NCBI RefSeq assembly: GCF_964204645.1
Contig: NC_134027.1
Coordinates: 21,750,485-21,814,484, forward strand
Direction: 5' to 3'
Source of the DNA: Tubulanus polymorphus
Taxonomy: Eukaryota; Nemertea; Palaeonemertea; Tubulaniformes; Tubulanidae
Length of the DNA: 64,000 nucleotides
Made by a program: the position numbers and the translations under genes. Positions 44,522-55,223 of this stretch are shown here, one piece after another (within the stretch, counting starts at the first letter, position 1; every line of letters begins with the position of its first letter). The notes beneath the pieces were generated by a model. That model was not told where the DNA came from. It was given only the letters and a program-made list of their open reading frames with translations, and did no database searches.

Positions 44522-45520
44522 ATGAACGGTAATAACGCAAGCACAACTACGGCATCTCAACTCAGTCGGTGTCAGAGATATCAAACTCGACCCGTTTCAT
44601 GGTTGAACAAATCAGGGAGGTGCCTGAACAAATCTACCGTTTTTACGTATTTAGACTGGTACTTACCGGCGTCCGTACTGGGTATAATATTAAACGCGTT
44701 CACGTTGGTAGTTCTTAATCGACTAAAATCTGATATTTATTTTCTTATCAAAATTCTCGCTATAAACGATATTTTGTTTATGACCGCTACATTCAGTATG
44801 TATCCGCTGAGAACGGCGTACGTTTTCGCCGTTTTGGGAGATATCTTATATCGCATAAATGACTGGAATTTTGGCGCGATATTTATCTCACTCGCAATAC
44901 CGTTTGTCTACATGTTTCAAATGACACGAAACTGGTGCACTATACTCCTCAGTCTAGAGCGATTAGTCGTAGTACTGTTTCCTATAAAATCTCGTAGATT
45001 TCCACGAAAGCTAGTGTCAAAATGGGCTTTGGTATTCATTTCATTGATAAGTATATGTGGCCATTTTGTTCACTTTATACCTGGCCGTCATCTCAAATTT
45101 GTGAACTGTCCAGTTAAATGGCCATATATTACTATCAGAGGTAGTAAATATCATTGGGGCGGCGTTCGTTTTAAGTGGCAGGCAATATTTTCAGAGCGAT
45201 ATCTTTTTCTGTATCTAACTGTCGTGATTCCAATTTGCGTTTTGGCTTTCATCAATGCTATTCTTATTTCGGCGATATTTTTTCGTCGGGTTACTCGACG
45301 TTCAAAGCTCGGTGTAACTGATGAATTATCTAGAAAGGAAATGAGAGTTTTAAGAATGGTTTTATCAGTAGTTTTGTTTGTTATTTGCGAAGGTTTTGGA
45401 TTTTTTGACCGATTAAGCGCATTGGGTTATTTCCCAAGGCACAACTTTTCAAGACCTTTAGCCTGGGGATTTTCTATAATCGAAATTATGGGCCAAGGCT
45501 CAGTCCGGTCTACTCTTTAA
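44522..45520 (+). pseudogene. intronless class A GPCR, frame broken in TM7
   Basis: The frame encodes a rhodopsin-family receptor. Its extracellular N-terminus has NAS and NKS sequons. TM1 has LNAFTLVVL, TM2 the conserved LAINDILF Asp, and TM3 ends SLERLVVVLFP (ERL in place of DRY). TM4 has KWALVF, TM5 VVIPICVL, and TM6 FVICEGFGFF (CEGF in place of CWxP). The frame ends in TM7 (EIMGQGS|VRSTL). In the +1-shifted frame the next residues read SPVYSLMPSSHIRCRM, which look like the missing NPxxY end of TM7 and the start of the tail. So a small indel has probably broken the gene. The divergent motifs resemble invertebrate orphan peptide receptors. The ATG at 44522 was chosen because upstream in-frame codons lack an ATG. 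A 15-codon uORF lies at 44419-44466. Confidence 0.75.
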
Positions 45521-45840
45521 TGCCGTCCAGCCACATTCGCTGCAGAATGATATTAGCAAGAAAGCCCTCCGCTCTCATGCTATGTCCGAACCTGTACATT
45601 TTTTCGACCCTGTAGCGGCGACAAAAACGCCTCTCGTTCCAACGAACAATGATTCGGGCCTGTACCGTCAAATAGATTTATTTCTCCAAACACTTTCTAT
45701 TGTTTTCAATGAAGCCTATTCCTTGATAATAGTTTGTCAGTGTAGTTTTCGATGATCTTCAAAGTTACCCGAACAGAATATTCAACCACCCATAGAACGA
45801 TAACGACACTCAAACGTGGTGAACGGATAATAACGGATAA

Positions 45841-46050
45841 TAAGATAAAAACCCACTATTTACAGATTAAAAGAATTTAAAAACATGAATTTATTTATTC
45901 AATCTAAAAGATATATAAGACACGACGTTACACCTGACGATGATCTCTAGGGTGAGATCGAAACGTCGTGTCTTATATATATTTTAGATTGAATAAATAA
46001 ATTCTTGTTTTTAAATACTTTTAATCTGTAAATAGTGGGTTTTTATCTTA
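45841..46050. mobile_element. hairpin MITE, complete (TAAGATAAAA family)
   Basis: TAAGATAAAAACCCACTATT at the left and AATAGTGGGTTTTTATCTTA at the right are perfect inverted repeats. Near-perfect arms of about 88 bp surround a loop around GACGATGATCTCTAGGGTG. Half copies lie at 4019-4121 and 41321-41460. Non-coding. Confidence 0.92.
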
Positions 46051-47530
46051 TTCAACCACCCAGATGAATACACGCAGTTGTTCTCACTTGTATTTACAGC
46101 ACTTATCGATCGATGCAGGACCCGAGCAAAATAGCGGCTTAAAACTGTAAAACAGTTTATTGCACGTAATATGTATCATATACACAATGAATATACAGTA
46201 CGAGGATCTTACATGTAGATATTTTATGCCACGAAAAAAATAGAAATGTTTTCTGCATTTCATTTGATTCATTGCCTGCTTATCTCTTACATCCTCTCCC
46301 GTGTCATCCCCTCCTCTCCGCTAGTTCTCCCCATTCTTCCTCATTATGAAATCGGCTTTATGTTTTTTTTTTGGCTGTGATTTCTTATTCCAGTGTAGTA
46401 AGGTTTACAACTCATACGTTTAGAAATATTCTTACTGAAATCGGAAACATTAAACATTGCAAACGTGGAATTATTTAATGTAATTCATGCCTGTGTTTGG
46501 TCTGTGGCGTCAACCTAATTGTGCATCCAACCTGGTTATTTCCACGCCCGACTTAATACAATAAATAATTTACAGGGGTGGATCCAGGTGCCTCGGATGT
46601 CTCCCTTGAGGCACTAAAAATTCCTGAAATGTCCTTCTTCAAAAGCCAGAAAAAAATTCGAAATGAATTTGAAAACTTTTCAAATGTTATGTCAGGCAAA
46701 ATTTCCCAAGGGTGTGCCACAAACAATTGTTTGCTTAGGGTCCTCAATGTTGTGACGTATCTTCGCGCGCGTTGAGTATCTTCTGAAAAGGGTAGATTGA
46801 CAGCGAGAATAGGGTACATTATGTAAGCAGGGAGAGAGTTTTGTAAGCAGGGAGTTCTCGACACGATAGTTTTCGTCACAGCCTTGCTTTCACCCAGGGT
46901 CCAGTTCCACAGTTCCGAGTTAAGATTTAACTCATCGAACATGAACAAACTTTAACTCCGAGTTAACTCTAACTCACAACTGTGGAACTGGGTCCAGTAC
47001 AGCAGAACCAAACTAATGCGCTGTCAAGAGATATACAAAACAGTGAAATACGCATTGGGCGAAAAACTTCATTACTGAAAAAGATATTTCTCTATATATA
47101 AGTTTCTGCAAATTAGATACTTGAAACAATTCTCGGCGCAAAAAAATCACGAATTTCTCAAAACACGATATACAAATTAGGGCCTACGTACTTAAGATCT
47201 TTCATAAAGTCTGCGAGGATGTAAAAACAGGGGATATCTTTTACGAGATGACGATCGTGGCGTGTAATTCATCATCTTGTTCAATGTAGTCTGAGGAAGA
47301 TCATGTTCAAGGCGACAGTGGACAATTCTTCCCGGGCCACCATGCACAATCTTTAGATTGACCATGTACGTCAGCTTTGGACTATTCGTCTTGCACAACC
47401 GGTTTTTGTCATGCGAGACAAACGGTGGCGTTATTGTTACGTGATGACGGTTCTGTACATGTGAAGTTTTGCGATGAAACGGCGGATGGAATAAGCTTAA
47501 GGAACCGTGTACATTTCTTCAATTTCAAAA
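46051..47530. other. spacer between the GPCR and copy 2, mostly non-coding
   Basis: Contains a GTTCCACAG MITE (46897-46995). A minus-strand frame at 47192-47398 (segments LTYMVNLKIVHGGPGRIVHC and QTTLNKMMNYTPRSS) is coding-like but has no start, splice or family evidence. The similarity to the upstream region of copies 1 and 3 begins only near 47540. Confidence 0.4.
46897..46995. mobile_element. GTTCCACAG-type MITE
   Basis: GGGTCCAGTTCCACAGTTCC at the left and ACAACTGTGGAACTGGGTCC at the right, with opposed TTAAC/GTTAA motifs inside. Confidence 0.88.
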
Positions 47531-47684
47531 AGAGTTTCATTTCTTACAAATTCCTAATAGCACGGTGATTTCGAGCCATGTTGAAGGCCTATATAATTGG
47601 AAAAGGCTTTTCCGTGAAAACTGGGGCGGGTGATGTGTGCGAGCGATGATTGGACAACCAGTTGCTATGGTATCACAGAAAACG

Positions 47685-47697
47685 GTTACTAGGTAAC
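47685..47697 (+). promoter_or_regulatory. conserved palindrome GTTACTAGGTAAC, copy 2
   Basis: Identical to the element in copies 1 and 3, 84 bases before the ATG, with the conserved GATGATTGG upstream. Confidence 0.4.
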
Positions 47698-47780
47698 TTC
47701 GTGTTTTTTGGTTGCTGGTCACTGGATGCGTCCAGATTCAGCGTAAAATTCAGCGCTAGTTGTTACCTCTTAGCTTAGAG

Positions 47781-48950
47781 ATGGACACAATTTCAGCTAA
47801 ATTCCCCGATTGGGCGACGATTGATGAGTCGAAAGTATATATGGATGGTAAATATATATTCATAATTCGGTGAAGTAAACTATTATTCATACTTTAATTC
47901 AAGTTTAATGGGTTTTTTATGCACTAGACGAGTATGAAAACGATTAAATATCACCTTTTTAGATCCGGAATTTTATCTCGATGGCAAAATGTACACAGTT
48001 TACAACATTCAGACCATACCCGGTAATTAGAAAATTCAGTTTGAACCATTCAACTACTGTTCTTTTTTATATGCGGCTATTCGAGTTACCTTTTCCATTG
48101 TAGGCATTCCGGAAGATTTTTGGGTATCAGCGCCTCGTAACACTGTTCTTTTAACTAATTACCCCACTTATCCGTCAGAACAAATGAAAATTATAGGAAG
48201 GTCAATTGGATGGGATACCGGGCGTGCCATGACCAGAATCTCCAACGAATCGAACTGGTGGAAAATAGAATTGAATGAAAGCGAGCTCCCGACACCTTTG
48301 AAATTATCAGTATTTAACAAGGACGACATCGAAATCAAGTCGGAGCCTAAAGCAGTTCGCTTAATCAATTCACGACCCGGTATTCATTTTCTACAGTGGG
48401 GATATGGGTCCGTACAGGTTTTACCGTACTATACGGAAGGTAAACATCTTTTATATGTTCGTTATGATAAAACACTGGACCAGTTCCACAGTTGTGAGTT
48501 AGTGTTAACTCTGAGTTAAAATTAGTTCATTTTCAATTAGTTAACTCAGAGTCATACCGTAACACAGAACTGTGGAACTGGGTCCTGATTCTGTTCTACT
48601 CTTTATTGCAAAATCCTCATTCCGTTTTAGAAAAATCGGATGAGTTGAATTCGGAAGTTGATGTCGAAAAAGAACTATACAAAGTAAAGGACTCACACAG
48701 CGAATCAGAAATAATTGTAGTTCCCGAAAAAGTAGTGAATGTCGAACCGAATGAGAAAGGCTCTACTGGATTCAAAGGTAAGCATCTAATAATAACGAAC
48801 CACAGAGGCAGGCTTTTGTAGGCCTGTTAGTTTGTCTTTCGATGGTATCATCTAAAATTGTTTATTTTCTTTGCAGGGAAAGTTAGAAAAATCGCCAAAT
48901 TCCTCAGAAGAAGTTTCCTAAGAGCGTTCGTTTGCGGCGGTGGCCGATGA
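47781..48950 (+). CDS. tandem novel protein family, copy 2 (five exons, 227 residues)
   Basis: Exons 47781-47847, 47963-48022, 48104-48439, 48631-48777, 48877-48950, with the same phases as copy 1. The start is MDTISAKFPDWATIDESKVY. The exon 3 domain differs from copy 1 by few residues (for example RLINSRPG for RFIDSRPG, PYYTE for PYYPE). The acidic linker lacks the extra Cys pair of copy 1, and the tail reads KVRKIAKFLRRSFLRAFV then CGGGR. Introns are nearly as similar as exons, pointing to recent duplication or gene conversion. Function unknown. Confidence 0.85.
48476..48585. mobile_element. GTTCCACAG-type MITE in intron 3 of copy 2
   Basis: The same insertion as in copies 1 and 3, with a few base differences. 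Confidence 0.88.
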
Positions 48951-49265
48951 ATTCTTTTTTGCTTTATTTCAAAATATATCGAGACGTTTCAGTTGTCGCG
49001 AGGAGGTCTGGTTACATGTTGGAGGGATTGCTAGAACTCGTTGACGACTCGCATCAGAAGATACTGAACCGGTAATTAACCTAGCAAACCACCGAGTTTA
49101 GTAAGAGCCGAATTATTCTAAGAGGGAATTTGTAATGTGAGGGAAAAACTATTAGAGCTTAGAGATTTCAAGGTCAAAGTTTTTTATATCATCTACTTCT
49201 ACGAAAAATTATTATTGGTAAAATTTCAATAATTATTGTTTTGATACTTGAAGAATTTTAGTTGA

Positions 49266-49457
49266 GAAATATTGACGAAACGGCATCAGAGTTCTCAGGT
49301 GCAACACTCTATAATGTCGAGGTGTATCTCAGCTCCTAGTTCTGCTCTCCATTACAACATTCCCAAACATGTACAACTCGTAAACCTCCGAGCTGGGTTT
49401 TTAATCGATGATGGTTTTCTTACTGTGAGAAGTAATCGGGTTCTATCAGTTCAATGA
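49266..49457 (+). other. conserved short ORF in the 3' region of copy 2
   Basis: A frame containing MSRCISAPSSALHYNIPK and AGFLIDDGFLTVRSN is open here, at 52760-52951, and as a 47-codon version at 43607-43747. Each is followed within about 100 bases by the AATAAA block. The copies are too recent for conservation to prove coding. It may just be 3' UTR. Confidence 0.2.
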
Positions 49458-49559
49458 ACCTCTGTTTCTAGTCCTCTGCAGCGGCGACTAAACGTCTCTC
49501 GTTCCAATGAACTGTGATTCGGGCCTATACCGCCAAATAAATTCATTTCTTCAAATATT

Positions 49560-50234
49560 TGTTTTATCCTATCTTATCCCTAGTGACGCGATCAGTTTTG
49601 TCAGTTTTTTTTTGGTTCGAATCTCGAGGATACCAATCTGATATAAATAATCTGACAATGATATGATACTATTTGAATCAGCACACGCTGCTGCACACAA
49701 ACAAGTAAAACAGCTGGAATCGTCTTGATGTTGATATTTGAGAGTTCATTACTGGGTATGGCTGTATTTCAATATTCAAGTCAAATTCGTTATTCTAGTT
49801 GATGCAGATGTGCAACATTTTACTGTGGGCAGTTAGTTTATAAATACTTAACGAAATTCGGTAACGGGAAAATCTGAATAAGGAACAAGTAATGGTTCCT
49901 TGTTCCTTATTGGGAGATGAATTCTGAATAAGTAATAACCCTCTATGGAGGTCGTTAGATGTCGCCTGTCGGTTTGTTAGGAGGTAATCGATACCGGAGG
50001 ATGCGCCGATACTAAGGGAGCATCTCAAAATGTCGATAGTTACTTCGATTAGAATAACTCGCGGAAGGGGGTGGGGGAGGGGTTTAGGCCTCCCGCGGAT
50101 TCATCACGACTGCCGAACTATCGATTTATTGCGGTGCAATAAAGATTACATTGAAATGAATTGCAGTTTTTAATATATATATTACAAGCAGTAGATTTAA
50201 CCGTCTGTTGGTATTTTAGATACATTTGATTTTT
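49560..50234. other. spacer between copies 2 and 3
   Basis: Non-coding. It is collinear with 53060-53930 after copy 3, except for about 220 bp present only there (about 53108-53325). It contains GAACAAGTAATGGTTCCTTGTTC, an 11-bp-arm inverted repeat (about 49882-49904). Confidence 0.6.
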
Positions 50235-50814
50235 TTAGGTAGGGTGACTACAACTAGGGAAGTTCCTTGCTAGACATATGCAAAATTCAGCTAAAAGAGA
50301 TTGGATAAAACATCATTTATAGTGCTAAATATGCTGACACCATTTTCTACGGACATCGACAAAATGTGAGGAAATGTGTTGTACCATAACTAAAAGGAAG
50401 ACCATTCAAGTTCCAGTTGTGGATTTTCACTAGAATTTTTCCTTGGCCTAAAAATGTGTCATAGTTGGGAATCGGAGGGCTATGATTTCATCAGGCTCTT
50501 AGCTCGCAATGAATGCACTCGACGCTGGCATAATAGTACACACACATGACTTATTCTCTTGTAAGTCATTTATTACCGAACAGCGGTTAGCGGTAAAATT
50601 AATGGATAGATATGGATTTACTGAACCTGACGGCAATCTGAATTAATGGTGGGGAATCATCTCATTATTTCAACAAATCGCTGAGGATTTCCTTTATATT
50701 AAATTTCAGACACAAAATCCTTCAATGAGTTGAGTTTGTGTTTGAAGCTCCGTGACCACTTTTCTCCATTTCGGTTTACGGTTTATGAGGCACTTGTGTA
50801 TTTCACGCTCAGGA

Positions 50815-51000
50815 AAAGCACATTCCGGCCCGAAAACGTCGTTCAGCGCCAGAAAGACATTTTCTCGTCAGATTTTTTGCTGTATCTGAAAAATAACGAT
50901 GTCAATATGCAAAAACACTCAAATCGTTAGAAAAAGCACATTCCGGCCCGAAAACGTCGTTCAGCGCGAGAAAAGACGTTTTCATGTCAAATATTTGCTA
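50815..51000 (+). promoter_or_regulatory. paired GAAAACGTC..GACGTTTTC units upstream of copy 3
   Basis: GAAAACGTC at 50832-50840 and 50950-50958, each followed by its inverse (GACATTTTC in the first, GACGTTTTC at 50975-50983 in the second). Same arrangement as 41610-41800. Absent before copy 2. Confidence 0.35.
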
Positions 51001-51167
51001 TATCGAAAAAAACGACATTTCCGAATTTCATTTCTTACAAAATATGTATTACTTTCTAAGAGCAAGACGATCTCAAGCCATGTTGAAGGCCTTAGGAAGT
51101 TTTTCCATGAAAACTAGGATTGCGAGCAATGATTGGACAGCCAGTTGCTATGATATCACAGAAAACG

Positions 51168-51180
51168 GTTACTAGGTAAC
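51168..51180 (+). promoter_or_regulatory. conserved palindrome GTTACTAGGTAAC, copy 3
   Basis: Identical to the motif in copies 1 and 2, 92 bases before the ATG, with GATTGG about 35 bases upstream. Confidence 0.4.
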
Positions 51181-51271
51181 TTCGTGTTTTTTGGTTGCTG
51201 GTCACTGGATTCGTCCAGATTACTTTCTGCGTGGAATTCAGCACTAGTTGCTACCTCTTAGCTTAGAGACG

Positions 51272-52444
51272 ATGGACACAATTTCAGCTAAATTCCCCGA
51301 TTGGGCGACGATTGATGAATCGAAAGTATTTATGGATGGTAAATATGTATTCATAATTCGGTGAAGCAAACTATTATTCATACTTTGATTCAAGTTTGAT
51401 GGGTTTTTCAATGCACTAGACTAGTATGAAAACGATTAAATATCACCTTTTTAGATCCTGAATTTTATCTCGATGGCAAAATGTACACAGTCTACAACAT
51501 TCATACCATACCCGGTAATTAGAACATTCAGTTTTCAAACCATTCAACTACTGTTTTCTTTTATATGCGGCTATTCGAGTTACCTTTTCCATTGTAGGCA
51601 TTCCCGAAGACTTTTGGGTATCAGCGCCTCGTAACACTGTTCTTTTAACTTATTACCCCACGTATCCGTCAGAACAAATGAAAATTATCGGAAGGTCAAT
51701 TGGATGGGATACCGGGCGTGCCATGACCAGAATCTCCAACGAATCGAACTGGTGGAAAATAGAATTGAATGAAAGCGAGCTCCCGACACCTTTGAAATTA
51801 TCAGTATTTAACAAGGACGACATCGAAATCAACTCGGAGCCTAAAGCAGTTCGCTTAATCAATTCACGACCCGGTATTCATTTTCTACAGTGGGGATATG
51901 GGTCCGTACAGGTTTTACCGTACTATACGGAAGGTAAACATCTTTTATTTGTTCGTTATGATAAAACACTGGACCAGTTCCACAGTTGTGAGTTAGTGTT
52001 AACTCTGAGTTAAAATTAGTTCATTTTCAATTAGTTAACTCAGAGTCATACCGTAACACAGAACTGTGGAACTGGGTCCTGATTCTGTTCTACTCTTTAT
52101 TGCAAAATCCTCATTCCGTTTTAGAAAAATCGGATGAGTTGAATTCGGAAGTTGATGTCGAAAAAGAACTATACAAAGTAAAGGACTCACACAGCGAATC
52201 AGAAATAATTGTAGTTCCCGAAAAAGTAGTGAATGTCGAACCGAATGAGAAAGGCTCTACTGGATTCAAAGGTAAGCATCTAATAATAACGAACCACAGA
52301 GGCAGGCTTTTGTAGGCCTGTTAGTTTGTCTTTCGATGGTATCATCTAAAATTGTTTATTTTCTTTGCAGGGAAAGTTAGAAAAATCGCCAAATTCCTCA
52401 GAAGAAGTTTCCTAAGAGCGTTCGTTTGCGGCGGTGGCCGATGA
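51272..52444 (+). CDS. tandem novel protein family, copy 3 (five exons, 227 residues)
   Basis: Exons 51272-51338, 51455-51514, 51598-51933, 52125-52271, 52371-52444, with the same phases as the other copies. The start is MDTISAKFPDWATIDESKVF. By eye it is nearest to copy 2, with changes such as NIHTIPG for NIQTIPG, LTYYPTY for LTNYPTY and EINSEP for EIKSEP. The linker and cationic CGGGR tail match copy 2 exactly as read. The copy 2 to copy 3 start distance is 3491 bp. All three copies keep intact frames and splice sites, so all may be expressed. Function unknown. Confidence 0.85.
51970..52079. mobile_element. GTTCCACAG-type MITE in intron 3 of copy 3
   Basis: The same insertion as in copies 1 and 2. 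Confidence 0.88.
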
Positions 52445-53059
52445 ATTCTTTTTTGCTTTATTTCAAAATATATCGAGTAGTTTTAGTTGTCGCGAGGAGG
52501 TCTGGTTACATGTTGGAGGGATTGCTAGAACTCGTTGACGACTCGCATCAGAAGATACTGAACCGGTAATTAACCTAGCAAACCACCGAGTTTAGTAAGA
52601 GCCGAATTATTCTAAGAGGGAATTTGTAATGTGAGGGAAAAACTATTAGAGCTTAGAGATTTCAAGGTCAAAGTTTTTTATATCATCTACTTCTACGAAA
52701 AATTATTATTGGTAAAATTTCAATAATCATTGTTTTGATACTTGAAGAATTTTAATTGAGAAATATTGACGAAACGACATCAGAGTTCTCAGGTGCATCA
52801 CTCTATAATGTCGAGGTGTATCTCAGCTCCTAGTTCTGCTCTCCATTACAACATTCCCAAACGTGTACAACTCGTAAACCCCCGAGCTGGGTTTCTAATC
52901 GATGATGGTTTTCTTACTGTGAGAAGTAATCGGGTTCTATCAGTTCAATGAACCTCTGTTTCTAGTCCTCTGTAGCGGCGACTAAGCGTCTCTCGTTCCA
53001 ATGAACTGTGATTCGGGCCTATACCGCCAAATAAATTCATTTCTTCAAATATTTGTTTT

Positions 53060-54340
53060 ATCTTATCTTATCCCTAGTGACGCGATCATTTTGTCAGGTT
53101 TTTTTGGTTCAAAAATTCCAGGAATCGCCAGCAAATATCTGCATTTCATTTCCTTTAAAATGCTGTATAACTTAAGTTCATCGAGCAAGGGGCTGCAGAA
53201 CTATATGATATTCAATCTAAACTTATGTTTTAAAATTGAGCGCAAATTATCGCAACAATGGGGACCTCGAGGGACCGCCACAAAATGGCGCCTAGAAACT
53301 GGAAACTTCTTTATTTCGAGGATACTACCAATCTGATATAAATAATCTGACAATGATATGTTACTATTTGAATCAGCACACGCTGCTGCACACAAACAAG
53401 TAAAACAGCTGGAATCGTCTTGATGTTGATATTTGAGAGTTCATTACTGGGTATGGCTGTATTTCAATATTCAAGTCAAATTCGTTATTCTAGTTGATGC
53501 AGATGTGCAACATTTTACTGTGGGCAGTTAGTTTATAAATACTTAACGAAATTCGGTAACGGGAAAATCTGAATAAGGAACAAGTAATGGTTCCTTGTTC
53601 CTTATTGGGAGATGAATTCTGAATAAGTAACAACCCTCTGGTGAGATCGCTAGAGGTCGCCTGTCGGTTTTTTAGGAGGTAATCGATACCGGAGGATGCG
53701 CCTATACTGAGATCATAAGGGAGCATCTCAAAATTTCGATAGTTACTTCAATTAGAATAACTCGCGGAAGGGGGTGGGGAGGGGTTTAGGCCTCCCGCGG
53801 ATTCATAACAACTGCCGAACTATCGATTTATTGCGGTGCAATAAAGATTACATTGAAATGAATTGCAGTTCCAAATATATACATATTACAAACAGTAGAT
53901 TTAACCGTCTGTTGGTATTATAGATGCATTTGATTTTGTTTACTAAGGTTTTCCACTTGTAATTTTGCTAATTTATTTTTCAATTGAAAGTTGTTATCGA
54001 AATACATTCGTGAGAATGTCTTATCTTATTCTGTGGTCTCTCATGAGAAAATCAATAGTTCCAACTTTGGCATGTGTCTAATCAAAGGGGGGGGGTTAAA
54101 ACAAATTAGGCAGTTATTATAATTGACGGAACTATTGAAATTTTGAGATGCTCCCTAACGCCGATTCGATTTATGGTGTTCAAGTGATAATAGAGACAAA
54201 AAACATTAAAAAATTGAACCGGTAACGAGAGTTGAACCGATAACGAGAAAATCTGAATAAGGTACAAGTAATGGTTCCTTGTTCCTCATTGGGAGATGAA
54301 TTCTCAATAAGTAACGGAATAAGAAATAAGTGATTAACTT
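53060..54340. other. downstream flank of copy 3 with a further partial repeat
   Basis: 53060-53930 repeats the copy 2 downstream flank. A third, diverged piece of it (AACGAGAAAATCTGAATAAG, GTAATGGTTCCTTGTTCC, TTGGGAGATGAATTCTC) lies at about 54240-54312, suggesting a decayed fourth unit. No coding exon of the family remains there. Confidence 0.6.
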
Positions 54341-54537
54341 CACTGGGGTGTTTTACCTATGATCTGAATTGGTGTCGCTTAAAGAGCCACGATCCATGCC
54401 CATAACGAAATGGAGCGTTTCATTTTGAAATCGGAAATCGGTGCATACAGGTATAAATCGACGTTGGGTCGAATCCGTGCGAGTATATGTTTTCAGCTAT
54501 TCTAAATATTTTTCATAACGTTCAACTACCCGTTTAG

Positions 54538-54876
54538 AAATATGATTACGAATCATTTTCGTATAATACTAAATATACTATAGTAGCAATCAGTTCCCTG
54601 GCGAACGCTCAATGTGTGGAGAATTTCGTCCCTAATCGTCCGCTACTTAAACGGCAGTTAGACAAATTACACATCCGGAATATTATGTACGCGTTTTCTA
54701 TAGAACGGTTAATGTCATGTTTGTTTATTTTCATGTTCATTTACGGAGTATTAAACATTGATCGAAGTTCATCTACATGTATTATGACATTTATGTACCG
54801 TATTGTAATGTATTTCATTTGCATTCATTCGATTCTAACTGAAAAGAAGAAAAAACTAAACCTGGAGACCGAGTAA
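54538..54876 (+). other. weak candidate exon
   Basis: After an acceptor-like CCCGTTTAG the plus strand is open to a stop at 54874-54876. Its first ~55 codons look coding (KYTIVAISSLANAQCVENFV, NRPLLKRQLDKLHIRN). The rest is hydrophobic, AT-rich and probably not protein. It may be a lone exon of an unknown gene or chance. Confidence 0.18.
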
Positions 54877-55223
54877 CTGCTAGCCAACCTGGTGGATCCT
54901 AGCTTGGAATAAGTGGCATCCTCTAGCGTTATAGGTTCCCCTATATTTCTTCTGATATTAATTGCCTTCAGACGATTTCGTAAAGAAATAGCGTTCGAAA
55001 AATTCACCTCGCTATGATATATATGTATATATTCACTTAAACATCACCTCTGGCAATCGAGTTCGACCTCAATTCTCGCTAGAAAATTGCTATATTCGTA
55101 TTAGCATTTAGCGATGATTATCATTTAGACCGGAGGCATCATTAGATCTGCACCCATCTCGTCGTGACGCTCTGACTGGTGGTGAAAATCGCATTAGGAA
55201 CCGCAAACTCTAAGAGCAGAAAT

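Larger units (their letters stand above)
50237..51271 (+). repeat. duplicated upstream region of copy 3
   Basis: From AGGTAGGGTGACTACAAC onward this matches the region upstream of copy 1 from about 40820, apart from the hairpin MITE half and nearby sequence (about 41310-41510) found only before copy 1. The left edge of the duplicated unit coincides with a SINE end in copy 1. Confidence 0.85.

Noticed and set aside
47192-47398. Minus-strand frame upstream of copy 2
   Set aside because: Coding-like in places, but there is no start, splice support or family, and it is absent upstream of copies 1 and 3.
48168-48368. Minus-strand ORFs opposite the tandem genes (also 51653-51862)
   Set aside because: They are shadows of exon 3 of copies 2 and 3, whose plus-strand frames have consistent splice sites and phases.
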